The translations under genes and the position numbers were made by a program. A stretch of 64,000 nucleotides of DNA from Streptomyces sp. NBC_00483. Lineage in GTDB: Bacteria > Actinomycetota > Actinomycetes > Streptomycetales > Streptomycetaceae. Below the pieces are notes generated by a model. That model was not told the DNA's origin. It searched no databases and saw only the letters and a program-made list of their open reading frames with translations. The stretch lies in assembly GCF_036013745.1 (NCBI RefSeq), contig NZ_CP107880.1, positions 9,734,001 to 9,798,000 on the forward strand, in the 5' to 3' direction. Below are positions 17,634-25,942 of the stretch, in pieces; position 1 is the first letter of the stretch; every line of letters begins with the position of its first letter.

Positions 17634-18583
17634 GCCCGACCCAGGGTCCGGCGCGCGGCGGCGGCGATGCCCTGCGCGGTCAGCCCGAAGTGCTCCAGCA
17701 GGAACGCGGTGCTGCCCGTCGGCGCGAACGCCGGCACGCCGAGCATACGGAAGGGGACGGGGCACTGCTCGGCGACGACGCGCGCCACCGCGGCGCCGAG
17801 ACCACCGGACAGCAGTCCTTCCTCGGCGGTGACGATGCCACCGGTCTCCTGGGCCGCGGCCACCACGGCCTCGGTGTCCAACGGCTCAACGGACGCCATG
17901 TTGAGCACCCGAGCCGAAATCCCCTCATCGGCAAGGAGCTTGGCCGCCTCCATCGCGCGCGAGACCATCGTGCCCACCGCGATGACGGTGACGTCGGTTC
18001 CGTCCGTGAGGCACGTGGCCCGGCCGATGGTGAACGCCGTGTCGGACGGGGTGACGGCGGGCACCTTGAACCGCGGGATCCGCAGGTACGTGGGTGTGCC
18101 GGACGCGGCTGCCCAGCGCACGGCGGCGCGGGTCTCGGCGGGGTCGGCCGGAACGACGATGCCCAGGCCCGGCACCGCGCGCAGCCACGACAGATCCTCG
18201 ATGGAGTGGTGCGTGGGGCCCAGCTCCCCGTAGGCCATGCCAGGACTCTGCCCGCACAGCACCACGTGCCGGTGGGTGTAGGCGATGTCGGCCTTGATCT
18301 GCTCCAGGGCGCGGCCGGTCAGGAAGGGCGCCGCGGCGGACACGAAGGGGATGAACCCGGCGTTGGCCAGGCCGGCCGCGACGCCGACCATGTCCTGCTC
18401 GGCGATGCCGACGTTGACGAGCCGGTCGGGGAACTCCTCGCGGAACGCCATGAGATTGCTGGAGCCGACCGAGTCGTTGCAGACGGCGACGATGCGCTCG
18501 TCGGCGCGGGCCAGGGCGGCGAGCTCGTCCGCGAAGTCCGCGCGGCAGTCGTACGTCGGCGCCTGCTCGGCCACGGCCGTCAC
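17630..18583 (-). CDS. Transketolase C-terminal subunit (split transketolase)
   Basis: 317-residue protein containing the pyrimidine-binding and C-terminal domains of transketolase: ADFADELAALARADERIVAV, the LVNVGIAEQDMVGVAAGLA block with the Glu that activates thiamine diphosphate, and GELGPTHHSIEDLSWLRAVP. It must pair with the N-terminal subunit encoded immediately upstream. GTG at 18583 overlaps that gene's stop (GTGA), and its own stop overlaps the kinase start in the same way. In the apiose pathway such split enzymes (AptA/AptB) cleave apulose 4-phosphate; ordinary pentose-phosphate transketolase is usually a single chain. Confidence 0.92.
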   Translation of the reverse strand: MTAVAEQAPTYDCRADFADELAALARADERIVAVCNDSVGSSNLMAFREEFPDRLVNVGIAEQDMVGVAAGLANAGFIPFVSAAAPFLTGRALEQIKADIAYTHRHVVLCGQSPGMAYGELGPTHHSIEDLSWLRAVPGLGIVVPADPAETRAAVRWAAASGTPTYLRIPRFKVPAVTPSDTAFTIGRATCLTDGTDVTVIAVGTMVSRAMEAAKLLADEGISARVLNMASVEPLDTEAVVAAAQETGGIVTAEEGLLSGGLGAAVARVVAEQCPVPFRMLGVPAFAPTGSTAFLLEHFGLTAQGIAAAARRTLGRA

Positions 18584-19488
18584 CGGCCCAACTCCCGGAG
18601 CGCGAGCGCCACTTGTTCGTCGGTCGGCACCTTGTGGTGCCACTCGACGCGGTCCTCCATGAACGACACGCCCTTCCCCTTCACGGTGTTGGCGATCACC
18701 GCGACCGGGCGTCCCGTGGTGGACGGTGCGTATGCCTGCTTGATGGCCCGGTGGTCGTGGCCGTCGATCACGCGCACCTCCCAGCCGAAGCTCGCCCACT
18801 TCTCGTTCAGCGGCTCGAGGGTCTTGGTGTCCTCGGTGCGGGCGCCCTGCTGCAGCCGGTTGCGGTCGACGACGGCCGTCAGGTTGGACAGGCCGTAGTG
18901 GGCGGCGGTCATCGCGGCCTCCCAGTTGCTGCCCTCCTGCATCTCGCCGTCGCCCAGGACGACGAGCGTGCGCCAGTCCTCGCCACGGATCCGGGCGCCG
19001 AGCGCACAGCCGGTGGCGACCGGGAAACCGTGCCCCAGCGGGCCGGTGTTGGTCTCGACGCCCGGCACCTTGAGGCGTGCCGGATGGCCGTTGAGCGGTG
19101 ACAGCGGCGCCATGAAGCCGGTCAGGCGTTCCCGCGGGAAGAAGCCGCAGGAGGCGAGCGTGGAGTACAGGGCGGCGGCGCAGTGCCCCTTGCTGAGGAC
19201 GAACCGGTCCCGCAGCGGTGCGCCCGGATCGGCCGGTTCGACCCGCAGCGCCCCCCATAACGCGGTCACCAGCAGATCCGTCACCGACAGGTCGCCGCCC
19301 ACGTGCCCCATGCCGGCGGCCTGAATGGTGGTGAGGATGTCGCGGCGTACAGCGGTGGAGATCTGGGCGAGTTCCGCGGCGGCCTCGTCCGGGGACGCGG
19401 CCCGCAGCCGCGCGTTGCGCCGCCGGTACGCGTCGGCCGCCGGCCCGTCGGCCCGCAGCGGCGCGGCGGCCTCCAGGGTGGCCGTCAC
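18580..19488 (-). CDS. Transketolase N-terminal, ThDP-binding subunit (split transketolase)
   Basis: 302-residue thiamine-diphosphate domain: GMGHVGGDLSVTDLLVTALW, LSKGHCAAALYSTLA, NTGPLGHGFPVATGCALGAR and the ThDP/metal motif VVLGDGEMQEGSNWEAAM followed by VVDRNRLQQG. It is the partner of the C-terminal subunit in the next gene. The GTG at 19488 overlaps the isomerase stop (GTGA), so the four enzymes are translationally coupled in the order isomerase, TktN, TktC, kinase. The subunit stoichiometry made by coupling suits an alpha2beta2 enzyme (inference). Confidence 0.93.
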   Translation of the reverse strand: MTATLEAAAPLRADGPAADAYRRRNARLRAASPDEAAAELAQISTAVRRDILTTIQAAGMGHVGGDLSVTDLLVTALWGALRVEPADPGAPLRDRFVLSKGHCAAALYSTLASCGFFPRERLTGFMAPLSPLNGHPARLKVPGVETNTGPLGHGFPVATGCALGARIRGEDWRTLVVLGDGEMQEGSNWEAAMTAAHYGLSNLTAVVDRNRLQQGARTEDTKTLEPLNEKWASFGWEVRVIDGHDHRAIKQAYAPSTTGRPVAVIANTVKGKGVSFMEDRVEWHHKVPTDEQVALALRELGR

Positions 19489-20519
19489 TGCGCCTCGCTC
19501 TCCGCCAGCGCCCGGAACAGGGCGCGTTTCGCGACGCGTTGGGCGCCGAGCGCGTCCTGCGCGGCCTGGCGCGCGGCGAGTTCCTCCCGGTCCAGGTAGC
19601 CAAGCGCCCGGTGGAAGGCGCGCATCGTGCGGATCCCGGTGCGTGCCGCCTCGACGGGGTCCTCACGGAACGGGAACTGGTCCAGCTGCCACACGCCTTC
19701 CCAGCCCGCGTCGTGCAGCGCGTAGAAGAACTCGAACGTCTCCAGGAGGTGTACGGAGCCGACGACCATGTCGTCGTCCCAGCCCCGGAAGTTGTCGTTG
19801 ACGTCGATGGCGAAGAGCTTGTCGCGGGCGATCGCCAGGCGCGCGGCCTCCGCCGGGGTCTCGCCCCCGTACAGCGAGTGCCCGAAGTCGAGCAGTACGC
19901 CGACATTGTCGACGCCCATGTCCTCGATGGCCAGCAGGGTCCGTGCGACGGAGGAGAACACCATGCGGTTGCGCGGCTCGCGCGGTTTGTACTCGATGGC
20001 GAAGTTCAAGTCGGGGTAGGCCCGGGCGAGTTCACGGATGGCGCCCACGGACTTGTCCCACAGGTCGGTGTAGTCGGCCTGGAACGGATAGTCGTAGCCG
20101 TCCTGTCCCGGCCACAACTTGACGTACTCCACGCCGAGTTCGCGCCCCACCTCGGCCGATTCGGCCACCAGCTCGATCGCCTGGCGGCGCACGGCGGGGT
20201 CCGGGTTGGTGAAGCCGCCCTTGGCGAACTTGCCGGTGTAGAACTCCGGGGTCACGGCGATGGCCCGCAGATTCTGCTCGGCGAGCGCGCCCTTGACCTC
20301 CTTCGTGCTGATGTCGCCGGGCGGGAAAGGCCAGTTGAGGTCGAGCACCGACAGGTCGCCGACGGCGCCGGCCAGCTTGATGGCGTCGAGAACGGTGCGG
20401 GGCTCGCCGTAGCCGTCCGTGGCGTAGCGGTCGACATAGGTGGCGAAGTGCCAGACGCCCGCGCCGTACACCGGATCGGACGCATCGTTGTGAATGTCTA
20501 TGCGCTCACGATTGGACAT
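19485..20519 (-). CDS. TIM-barrel sugar isomerase (candidate D-apiose isomerase)
   Basis: 344-residue xylose-isomerase-like TIM barrel. Metal-ligand regions are visible as EYVKLWPGQDGYDYPFQAD, FAIEYKPREPRNRM (Glu), VGVLLDFGHSLYGG (Asp and His) and FAIDVNDNFRGWDDDM (Asp). It is first in the operon with split transketolase and an FGGY kinase, the position of the aldose-to-ketose step. This enzyme set and order of chemistry match D-apiose isomerase (ApsI), but a related pentose or tetrose isomerase is possible. The ATG lacks a ribosome site and lies 7 nt after a -10 element, so the mRNA is probably leaderless. Confidence 0.82.
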   Translation of the reverse strand: MSNRERIDIHNDASDPVYGAGVWHFATYVDRYATDGYGEPRTVLDAIKLAGAVGDLSVLDLNWPFPPGDISTKEVKGALAEQNLRAIAVTPEFYTGKFAKGGFTNPDPAVRRQAIELVAESAEVGRELGVEYVKLWPGQDGYDYPFQADYTDLWDKSVGAIRELARAYPDLNFAIEYKPREPRNRMVFSSVARTLLAIEDMGVDNVGVLLDFGHSLYGGETPAEAARLAIARDKLFAIDVNDNFRGWDDDMVVGSVHLLETFEFFYALHDAGWEGVWQLDQFPFREDPVEAARTGIRTMRAFHRALGYLDREELAARQAAQDALGAQRVAKRALFRALAESEAQ

Positions 20520-20526
20520 GTAGCGG

Positions 20527-20556
20527 ACCGTACGGAGGGGCGTGGAGCGGTGTCAA
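20527..20556 (-). promoter_or_regulatory. Leaderless promoter of the sugar operon
   Basis: On the minus strand TTGACA (20556-20551), an 18-bp spacer and TACGGT (20532-20527) form a housekeeping-sigma promoter. Only 7 bp separate the -10 from the ATG at 20519, so transcription should begin at or next to the start codon. Confidence 0.75.
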
Positions 20557-20642
20557 GGTATGTGTACTGGTGGGTCGTCGGCACCGTGCGCCGATGGCAC
20601 CGGACGGGCGGCCGCCCGAGTGTGCGGCCGCCCACCGATCCG

Positions 20643-21045
20643 TCAGCCCTCGTCCCCGGTGGCCGACTCGCTGCCTCCCGTACGCAGCCACACCGCCGTG
20701 TCCGCCGGCAGCAGCCCGTCCTCCGTCAGCGGGCCGCTCGCCAACAGCACCTCGCCAGGCGGGAGATGGGCCGGCGGGCCGTCGACGTTCACCACGCACT
20801 CCCAGCCGCCGGAGCGGGTGAAGTGCAGCAGTTGCTCGGCCTCTGCCATCCCCGCCTCGCCCAGTACCTCGCTGCCGGGCGCCCCCGGTCGCAGCAGCTC
20901 GCGGCGCAGGCGCAGTGCCGCCCGGTAGAAGGCGAGCTGCGAGTCGGGGTCCCGGTCCTGGGCCGCGACCGACAGTGCGCCGAAGCCCTCCGGCTGCGGC
21001 AGCCAGGCCGGCGCGTCACCGAAACCGTACGACGGGCCAGGGCAC
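20643..21045 (-). pseudogene. Alpha-glucosidase (GH13) C-terminal remnant
   Basis: About 130 codons of the C-terminal end of an alpha-amylase-family glucosidase: GPSYGFGDAPAWLPQPEGFG, then LSVAAQDRDPDSQLAFYRAA, LRLRRELLRPG and a final beta domain ending before TGA at 20643. The catalytic TIM barrel, which should lie at higher coordinates, is absent: sequence homologous to an unrelated plus-strand hydrolase begins at about 21040. The fragment has no start of its own in a sensible place (an internal ATG at 20849 gives only 68 residues). Read as a deletion remnant. Confidence 0.75.
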
Positions 21046-21340
21046 CCTCGACGTCCTGCTCCCTACCGGCCAGGGCTCCGACGTCTACGCCGACATGGTG
21101 CGGAAGTCCGGCCGGGGCGCCCTGCTGTGCTACTACCGCATCGAGGACGGAACCCACGTCGACTCCCTCGTCGACACCTTCCCCGGCAAGCTCCGTCCGA
21201 TCGTGCCGTGCCACCGTGCCGCCTTCGAGGCCATGGAGGAGTGGGTCGCCGGAAAGGGCCGGCCCCCGGCCGGTCACACCGTCCGGCGCCCGGCCGACGC
21301 GGACACCGAGACGCTGCTCACCAGTTGCCCGTTGGAGTAG
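21038..21340 (+). pseudogene. Alpha/beta-hydrolase C-terminal remnant (tannase/feruloyl-esterase-like)
   Basis: About 100 codons matching the end of an alpha/beta hydrolase of the tannase or hydroxybutyrate-oligomer-hydrolase type: GTLDVLLPTGQGSDVYADMV, then YYRIEDGTHVDSLVD (acid Asp/His region), PGKLRPIVPCHRAAFEAMEE and a terminal Cys. The nucleophile half is missing on its left, where the glucosidase remnant begins on the other strand. Stop TAG at 21338-21340. It cannot make an active enzyme. Confidence 0.7.
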
Positions 21341-21342
21341 CG

Positions 21343-21405
21343 TCAGCGCTTCAGGTCGCGCAGACACTTGCCGAACTTCTCCAGGCCGTCGATGTTGCGC
21401 GGTCC
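21343..21405 (-). pseudogene. Short unidentified gene tail
   Basis: About 20 codons ending NIDGLEKFGKCLRDLKR-stop on the minus strand. The residues look like a genuine protein C-terminus (charged helix) but are too few to assign. It abuts the MFS tail at about 21410 in the same head-to-head manner as the pair before it. Confidence 0.35.
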
Positions 21406-21408
21406 ACC

Positions 21409-21594
21409 ACCGGCCCGGCCCCGCTCGGCCTCGCCCTCATCGCGCCCGCCATCGCCACCTTCGGGACCCAACCGGTGCTGCTCACCTGTGCGTTGATCTG
21501 CTTCCTGGCCCCGGCGGCCGCCGCCCTCGCCCCCACGGCGCGACACTTCACGCGAGCGCCGGGCGCCCAGGTAAACCCCCGCCGCCAGGTGTAG
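21409..21594 (+). pseudogene. MFS transporter C-terminal remnant
   Basis: About 60 codons reading GLALIAPAIATFGTQPVLLT, CALICFLAPAAAALAPTARH, i.e. the last one or two transmembrane helices of a major-facilitator transporter, then stop at 21594. All earlier helices are missing. Read as a deletion remnant. Confidence 0.5.
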
Positions 21595-21663
21595 GAAACT
21601 CCACCCCACCGACGGGCACTGCGCCCCATGTGCCCGCCCCCGTCGCTCCATAGCGTCGTCACC

Positions 21664-21682
21664 GGGGCACAAGCGGTGCCCC
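21664..21682. promoter_or_regulatory. Perfect hairpin/palindrome upstream of ABC operon
   Basis: GGGGCAC (21664-21670) and GTGCCCC (21676-21682) with a 5-nt loop, 25 bp before the ABC ATPase start. Either an operator or a 5'-leader hairpin; it is not followed by a T run. Confidence 0.5.
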
Positions 21683-21707
21683 ACGTGAAGACGTGGAGGT
21701 GCCGACG

Positions 21708-22535
21708 ATGTTCGGACGTACGAGTCGTGCGCGAAGGAAGGCCCGGCCGGCACGCGGCCGGGAGGCACTGCGGCTCGACCGGGTGCGCAAGGTGTACGGG
21801 ACGGACGAGGCCGCGGTGACCGCGCTGGACGGGGTGTCGCTGAGTCTGCCCACCGGGAGTTTCACCGCGGTCATGGGGCCCTCCGGCTCCGGCAAGTCGA
21901 CGTTGCTGCAGTGCGCGGCCGGGCTCGATCGGCCGGACGGCGGGACCGTCACCGTCGACGGGGAAGAGCTGACCGGAGGCAACGAAGCGGCGCTCACCAA
22001 GTTCCGGCGCACCCGGATCGGGTTCGTGTTCCAGCAGTACAACCTCCTCGACACCCTCACCGTGGAGCAGAACACCAGCCTGCCGCTGCGACTCGCAGGG
22101 AGGCGTGTCGACCGGGCGCGGGTGCGCGAGACACTGCGGCAGGTGGGGCTCGCGGAGCGCCTCGGGCATCGGCCCGCCGAACTGTCCGGCGGGCAGCGCC
22201 AACGCGTCGCGATCGCCCGCGCGTTGGTCGCCGAACCCGCCGTGGTCTTCGCCGACGAGCCGACCGGCGCGCTCGACACCCGCAGCGCGCGGGAGGTCCT
22301 CACCCTGCTCCGGGAGGCGGCGCGGCTGCACGGCCGCACCGTCGTGATGGTCACGCACGACCCGGTGGCCGCCTCGTACGCCGACACGGTGCTGTTCCTC
22401 GCGGACGGACGGCTCGCCGGGCGCCTCGACGCGCCGAGCGTGGACGCCGTCGCCGAACGGCTCGCGCACCTCGGGGACCGTCCGACGGCGACCACCACGG
22501 CAAACGCCGCGACGCACACCGAGATGGAGGTGTGA
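21708..22535 (+). CDS. ABC transporter ATP-binding protein (MacB/LolD type)
   Basis: About 275-residue nucleotide-binding subunit: Walker A GPSGSGKST, Q-loop FVFQQYNLLDTL, signature LSGGQRQRVAIARAL, Walker B VVFADEPTGALD and H-loop VMVTHD, the pattern of exporters that pair with FtsX-type permeases. ATG at 21708 with GGAGGTG 7 nt upstream. The permease follows after 4 bp, then a histidine kinase and response regulator: an arrangement often used for sensing and expelling cell-envelope-active peptides or antibiotics (inference). Confidence 0.93.
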   Translation: MFGRTSRARRKARPARGREALRLDRVRKVYGTDEAAVTALDGVSLSLPTGSFTAVMGPSGSGKSTLLQCAAGLDRPDGGTVTVDGEELTGGNEAALTKFRRTRIGFVFQQYNLLDTLTVEQNTSLPLRLAGRRVDRARVRETLRQVGLAERLGHRPAELSGGQRQRVAIARALVAEPAVVFADEPTGALDTRSAREVLTLLREAARLHGRTVVMVTHDPVAASYADTVLFLADGRLAGRLDAPSVDAVAERLAHLGDRPTATTTANAATHTEMEV

Positions 22536-22539
22536 GCGC

Positions 22540-23877
22540 ATGTTCTCCCTGGCCCTGCGGTCCGTGCGGCACCGCCCCGGACGATTCGCCGCGACGCTGC
22601 TGTCCGCGTTCCTCGGCGCGGTGATCGTCATGTCCTTCGACTCGCTCTACGACACCGCCGCCCAGGCCGGTGTCGACGACACCAGCGCCACGACCCTGAC
22701 CACGTCCGCGAGCGTGGTCGGCGGGTACGGCACGCTCCTGGTGTTCTTCGCGATCGCCTCCACACTGACCGTGAACGTACGCCAGCGCGCCGTGGAACTG
22801 TCCCTGCTCCGCAGCTGCGGCGCGACGCCCGCACAGATCAAGCGCATGGTCGTCGGCGAGGCGGCCGTGATCGGGGCCGTCGCGTCCCTGCTCGCCATCG
22901 GACCCGCCGTGCTCGGCGGGCGCGCGCTGGTGGGTGCCTTCCAGGACACCGGGCAGGTCGCGCACGCCGTCGACCCGGTGTTCGGGCCGGTCGCGGCGGG
23001 CAGCGGCGCCGCGGTGACGGTGCTGGCCGCGACCGGTGCCGCGTTCCTCGCGGTGCGCCGCGCCACCCGGCAACTGGCCGGCGAGCGACGGCCGCGCGGA
23101 CGCCTGCGGACCGTCGGCGGGACCGCGGCGCTCGTGCTCGGCGTCTGCTCGGCGAGCGCCACCTTCGCGTTCGACGCGACCGATCCGGCGCTGATGGCGC
23201 TCCCTGCCTACGGCGCGATTCTGCTCTCCATCGGCTTCGCCGCGTTCGCCCCCGCGCTGCTGCGCGCCGCGCTCGCGGTGCTCACCTGGCCGCTCACCGC
23301 GCTGACCGGCGCGAGCGGGTACTTGACGGTCCACAACCTGCGACAGCGCGCCGGGGACCTCTCCGCCGTGCTGATGCCGCTGATCCTTTTCATCGGCGTC
23401 GCGACGGCGACGCTCTCCATGCAGGCCGTGGAGAACGACGCGGTCGCGTCCTCCGGCCTCGCGCGCAGCGTCGACGACAAGAACCTCGCGACGCTCAACC
23501 TGATCGTCGTCGGCATCATCGTCGTCTTCGCCTGCATCATGCTGATCAACAGCCTGTACGCGGCGACCGTCCACCGGCGCCACGAGTTCGGCGGCCAGCG
23601 GCTCGCGGGAGCGACCCCGGGCCAGGTCCTCACGATGGTCGGCGCGGAGAGCGCGGTCCTGACGGTCACCGGCGTGGTGGCGGGGACGATCGCGGCGCTC
23701 GCCGGGCTCGTGCCGTTCACCGCGGTGCGTGCCGACGGAGTGCTGCCCGGGCAGGGGCCGTGGATCTGGGCGGCCACGGTCGCCGTCGCCGTCGCGGCGA
23801 CGTTCGGCACCGGACTCGCCACGACACGGCGGGTGTTGCGCGCCCCGGCGGTGGAGGCGGTGGCCGTTGCCGCCTGA
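22540..23877 (+). CDS. FtsX-like ABC transporter permease
   Basis: 445-residue membrane subunit with two FtsX repeats. LSLLRSCGATPAQIKRMVVG after the first cytoplasmic segment is the usual coupling motif, repeated as QRLAGATPGQVLTMVGAES in the second half. About eight hydrophobic helices are seen; no large extracellular MacB domain lies between the first two, so it is a compact exporter. Forms a complex with the ATPase encoded 4 bp upstream. Confidence 0.92.
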   Translation: MFSLALRSVRHRPGRFAATLLSAFLGAVIVMSFDSLYDTAAQAGVDDTSATTLTTSASVVGGYGTLLVFFAIASTLTVNVRQRAVELSLLRSCGATPAQIKRMVVGEAAVIGAVASLLAIGPAVLGGRALVGAFQDTGQVAHAVDPVFGPVAAGSGAAVTVLAATGAAFLAVRRATRQLAGERRPRGRLRTVGGTAALVLGVCSASATFAFDATDPALMALPAYGAILLSIGFAAFAPALLRAALAVLTWPLTALTGASGYLTVHNLRQRAGDLSAVLMPLILFIGVATATLSMQAVENDAVASSGLARSVDDKNLATLNLIVVGIIVVFACIMLINSLYAATVHRRHEFGGQRLAGATPGQVLTMVGAESAVLTVTGVVAGTIAALAGLVPFTAVRADGVLPGQGPWIWAATVAVAVAATFGTGLATTRRVLRAPAVEAVAVAA

Positions 23878-23944
23878 GGCGCCGGAGCCGGCCCGGCATA
23901 ATCGGAGCGGAACAGGCCTACGGGGCGGCGGACGGATCACCGAC

Positions 23945-25240
23945 ATGCACGTCACACGGATCGAACGGATCGAGCGGATCAAGGGGGCGGCGCTGGCCGG
24001 GGCTCGCGGCCTCGCGCTGTCCCTGCTGTCGCTCGCCGGATCCCTCGTCCTGTTCGTGACGTCCGTCGTCTCGATCGTCTGCATCGTCGTCGGCGTCGGC
24101 CTGTTCACCACCCCGCCGCTGCTGCGACTCGTCCGCTCCCACGCCGACGTACGGCGCACGCTGGCGGCGCGCTGGTGCGGCGTGACGATCCCGCGGGCCG
24201 CGTACCGGACCCGGCCGGGCGACCGGCTGCCCGGTCCGCTCGGGCAGCCGGACGCGTGTCTGCGGATGCTGCGCGACCCGGCGACCTGGCGAAACCTGCG
24301 CTGGCTCGTGGCCGACATGACTGCCGGTTTCGGTACCGCGCTGCTGCCCGCCGCGCTCGTCGCGTACCCGGTCGAGGGCTACGCGCTCGCGGCGGGACTC
24401 TGGCGCGTTTTCGACGGGGGAGTGTGGTGGTACGGCTTCATCCCGGTCAGCGGCCAGGCCACCGCACTGGCCGCCGCCGTACTCGCCACCCTCATCGCCG
24501 TCGTCGCCTATTACGCGGCAGAACCGATGCTCCGTGTCCACTTCACGCTCACCCGCCGGCTGCTCGCCCCGCACGGCGCCGAGCTGCGGCACCGTGTCGA
24601 GGAACTCGCCCGGACCCGGCACGACGCCGTCGACGCCTCCGCCGCCGAACTGCGCCGCATCGAACGCGACCTGCACGACGGCGCGCAGGCCCGGCTCGTC
24701 GCGATGGGCATGAACCTCGGCACCGTCGACGCACTCATGGAGAGCGACCCGGCGACCGCCCGAACGCTGCTCGCCCGGGCCCGCGCCGACTCCGTCCGGG
24801 CGCTGGAGGAACTGCGCGAGCTCGTCCGCGGCATCTACCCGCCCGTCCTCGCCGAACGCGGCCTCTCCGACGCCGTCCGCGCGCTGGCCCTGCGGATGCC
24901 CGTGCCCGTGGAGCCCCGGACCGAGCTGCCCGGCCGCCCCGAGGCCGCCGTCGAATCCGCCGCCTACTTCGCGACGAGCGAGGCGCTGACGAACGCCGCC
25001 AAGCACGCCGCCGCCACCCACGTCCGACTCCAACTCACCCACCAGTACGGCGTCCTGCGCATCGACGTCACCGACGACGGCCGCGGCGGCGCCGACCCCG
25101 AAGGCTCCGGCCTGCGCGGCGTCGCCCGCCGACTCGACGCCTTCGACGGCACCCTCACCGTGAACAGCCCCGACGGCGGACCCACCAGCATCACGATGGA
25201 GATCCCGTGCAGCCTGCTCCCGCCCGGTAGCGTGGCGTGA
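23945..25240 (+). CDS. Two-component sensor histidine kinase (NarL-type, HisKA_3)
   Basis: About 431-residue membrane kinase. The N-terminal half has four to five hydrophobic helices (LALSLLSLAGSLVLFVTSVV etc.) resembling the actinobacterial 'putative sensor' domain. The phospho-acceptor box is ERDLHDGAQARLVAMGMNLG, the ATPase part SEALTNAAKHAAATHV, VTDDGRGGA and GLRGVARRLDAFDG. It phosphorylates the response regulator encoded 31 bp downstream. The upstream ABC exporter is the probable target and may share the stimulus. Only a weak GGCGGACGG precedes the ATG. Confidence 0.92.
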   Translation: MHVTRIERIERIKGAALAGARGLALSLLSLAGSLVLFVTSVVSIVCIVVGVGLFTTPPLLRLVRSHADVRRTLAARWCGVTIPRAAYRTRPGDRLPGPLGQPDACLRMLRDPATWRNLRWLVADMTAGFGTALLPAALVAYPVEGYALAAGLWRVFDGGVWWYGFIPVSGQATALAAAVLATLIAVVAYYAAEPMLRVHFTLTRRLLAPHGAELRHRVEELARTRHDAVDASAAELRRIERDLHDGAQARLVAMGMNLGTVDALMESDPATARTLLARARADSVRALEELRELVRGIYPPVLAERGLSDAVRALALRMPVPVEPRTELPGRPEAAVESAAYFATSEALTNAAKHAAATHVRLQLTHQYGVLRIDVTDDGRGGADPEGSGLRGVARRLDAFDGTLTVNSPDGGPTSITMEIPCSLLPPGSVA

Positions 25241-25271
25241 GCCGATTGCCGAGAGCCTCACGGGAGCCAGT

Positions 25272-25922
25272 GTGCGCGTAGTGATCGCCGAGGACCTCTT
25301 CCTGCTGCGCGACGGACTCGTACGCATGCTGGAGGCGTTCGGCTTCGAGGTGCTCGCCGCGGTGGACAACGGACCCGCCCTCGCCCGCGCGCTCGAGGAA
25401 CCGAGCCTCGAGGTCGCCGTCGTCGACGTCCGGCTCCCGCCGACCCAGACCGACGAGGGCCTGCGGTGCGCCCTCGCCGCCCGCCGCGCCCGTCCCGGCC
25501 TGCCGATCCTGGTCCTCTCCCAGCACGTCGAGCAGTTGTACGCGCGTGAACTCCTGGCCGACGGCAAGGGCGGCATCGGCTATCTGCTCAAGGACCGTGT
25601 GTTCGACGCCGCGCAGTTCGTCGACGCCGTGCGCCGCGTCGCCGCGGGCGGCACCGCGATGGACCCCGAGGTCATCTCGCAGCTCCTGGCCCGCAGTTCC
25701 ACCCGCGACCGCGCCGTGAACCGCCTCACGCCCCGGGAGACCGAGGTGCTCGAACTGATGGCCCAGGGCCGCTCCAACGCCGCCATCGCCGAGAAGCTCG
25801 TCGTCACGGAACGCGCGGTGTCCAAGCACACCGCCAACATCTTCCAGAGGCTGGAGCTCACCGTGTCGGACGACGACAACCGGCGGGTACTCGCGGTGCT
25901 GGCGTATCTGGACCGAGGATGA
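25272..25922 (+). CDS. LuxR/NarL-family response regulator
   Basis: 216-residue DNA-binding regulator: receiver domain with acidic pocket (IAEDLFLLRDG), phospho-Asp in VAVVDVRLPP and the conserved Lys in GYLLKDRVF, then a C-terminal LuxR HTH (LTPRETEVLELMAQGRSNAA, LVVTERAVSKHTANIFQRL). GTG at 25272 with GGGAG upstream. Partner of the preceding kinase. Its stop overlaps an ATG of the next frame (ATGA). Confidence 0.94.
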   Translation: MRVVIAEDLFLLRDGLVRMLEAFGFEVLAAVDNGPALARALEEPSLEVAVVDVRLPPTQTDEGLRCALAARRARPGLPILVLSQHVEQLYARELLADGKGGIGYLLKDRVFDAAQFVDAVRRVAAGGTAMDPEVISQLLARSSTRDRAVNRLTPRETEVLELMAQGRSNAAIAEKLVVTERAVSKHTANIFQRLELTVSDDDNRRVLAVLAYLDRG

Positions 25923-25942
25923 GCCGAGCGAGAGGAAGACCC

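Noticed and set aside
20643..21594. Insertion-sequence footprint explaining the gene fragments
   Set aside because: No terminal inverted repeats, target duplications or transposase pieces were seen at the junctions; simple deletions explain the orientation of the fragments.
21343..22631. Minus-strand frames opposite the ABC ATPase
   Set aside because: The ATPase motifs (Walker A, LSGGQ, Walker B) fix the plus-strand frame as coding.
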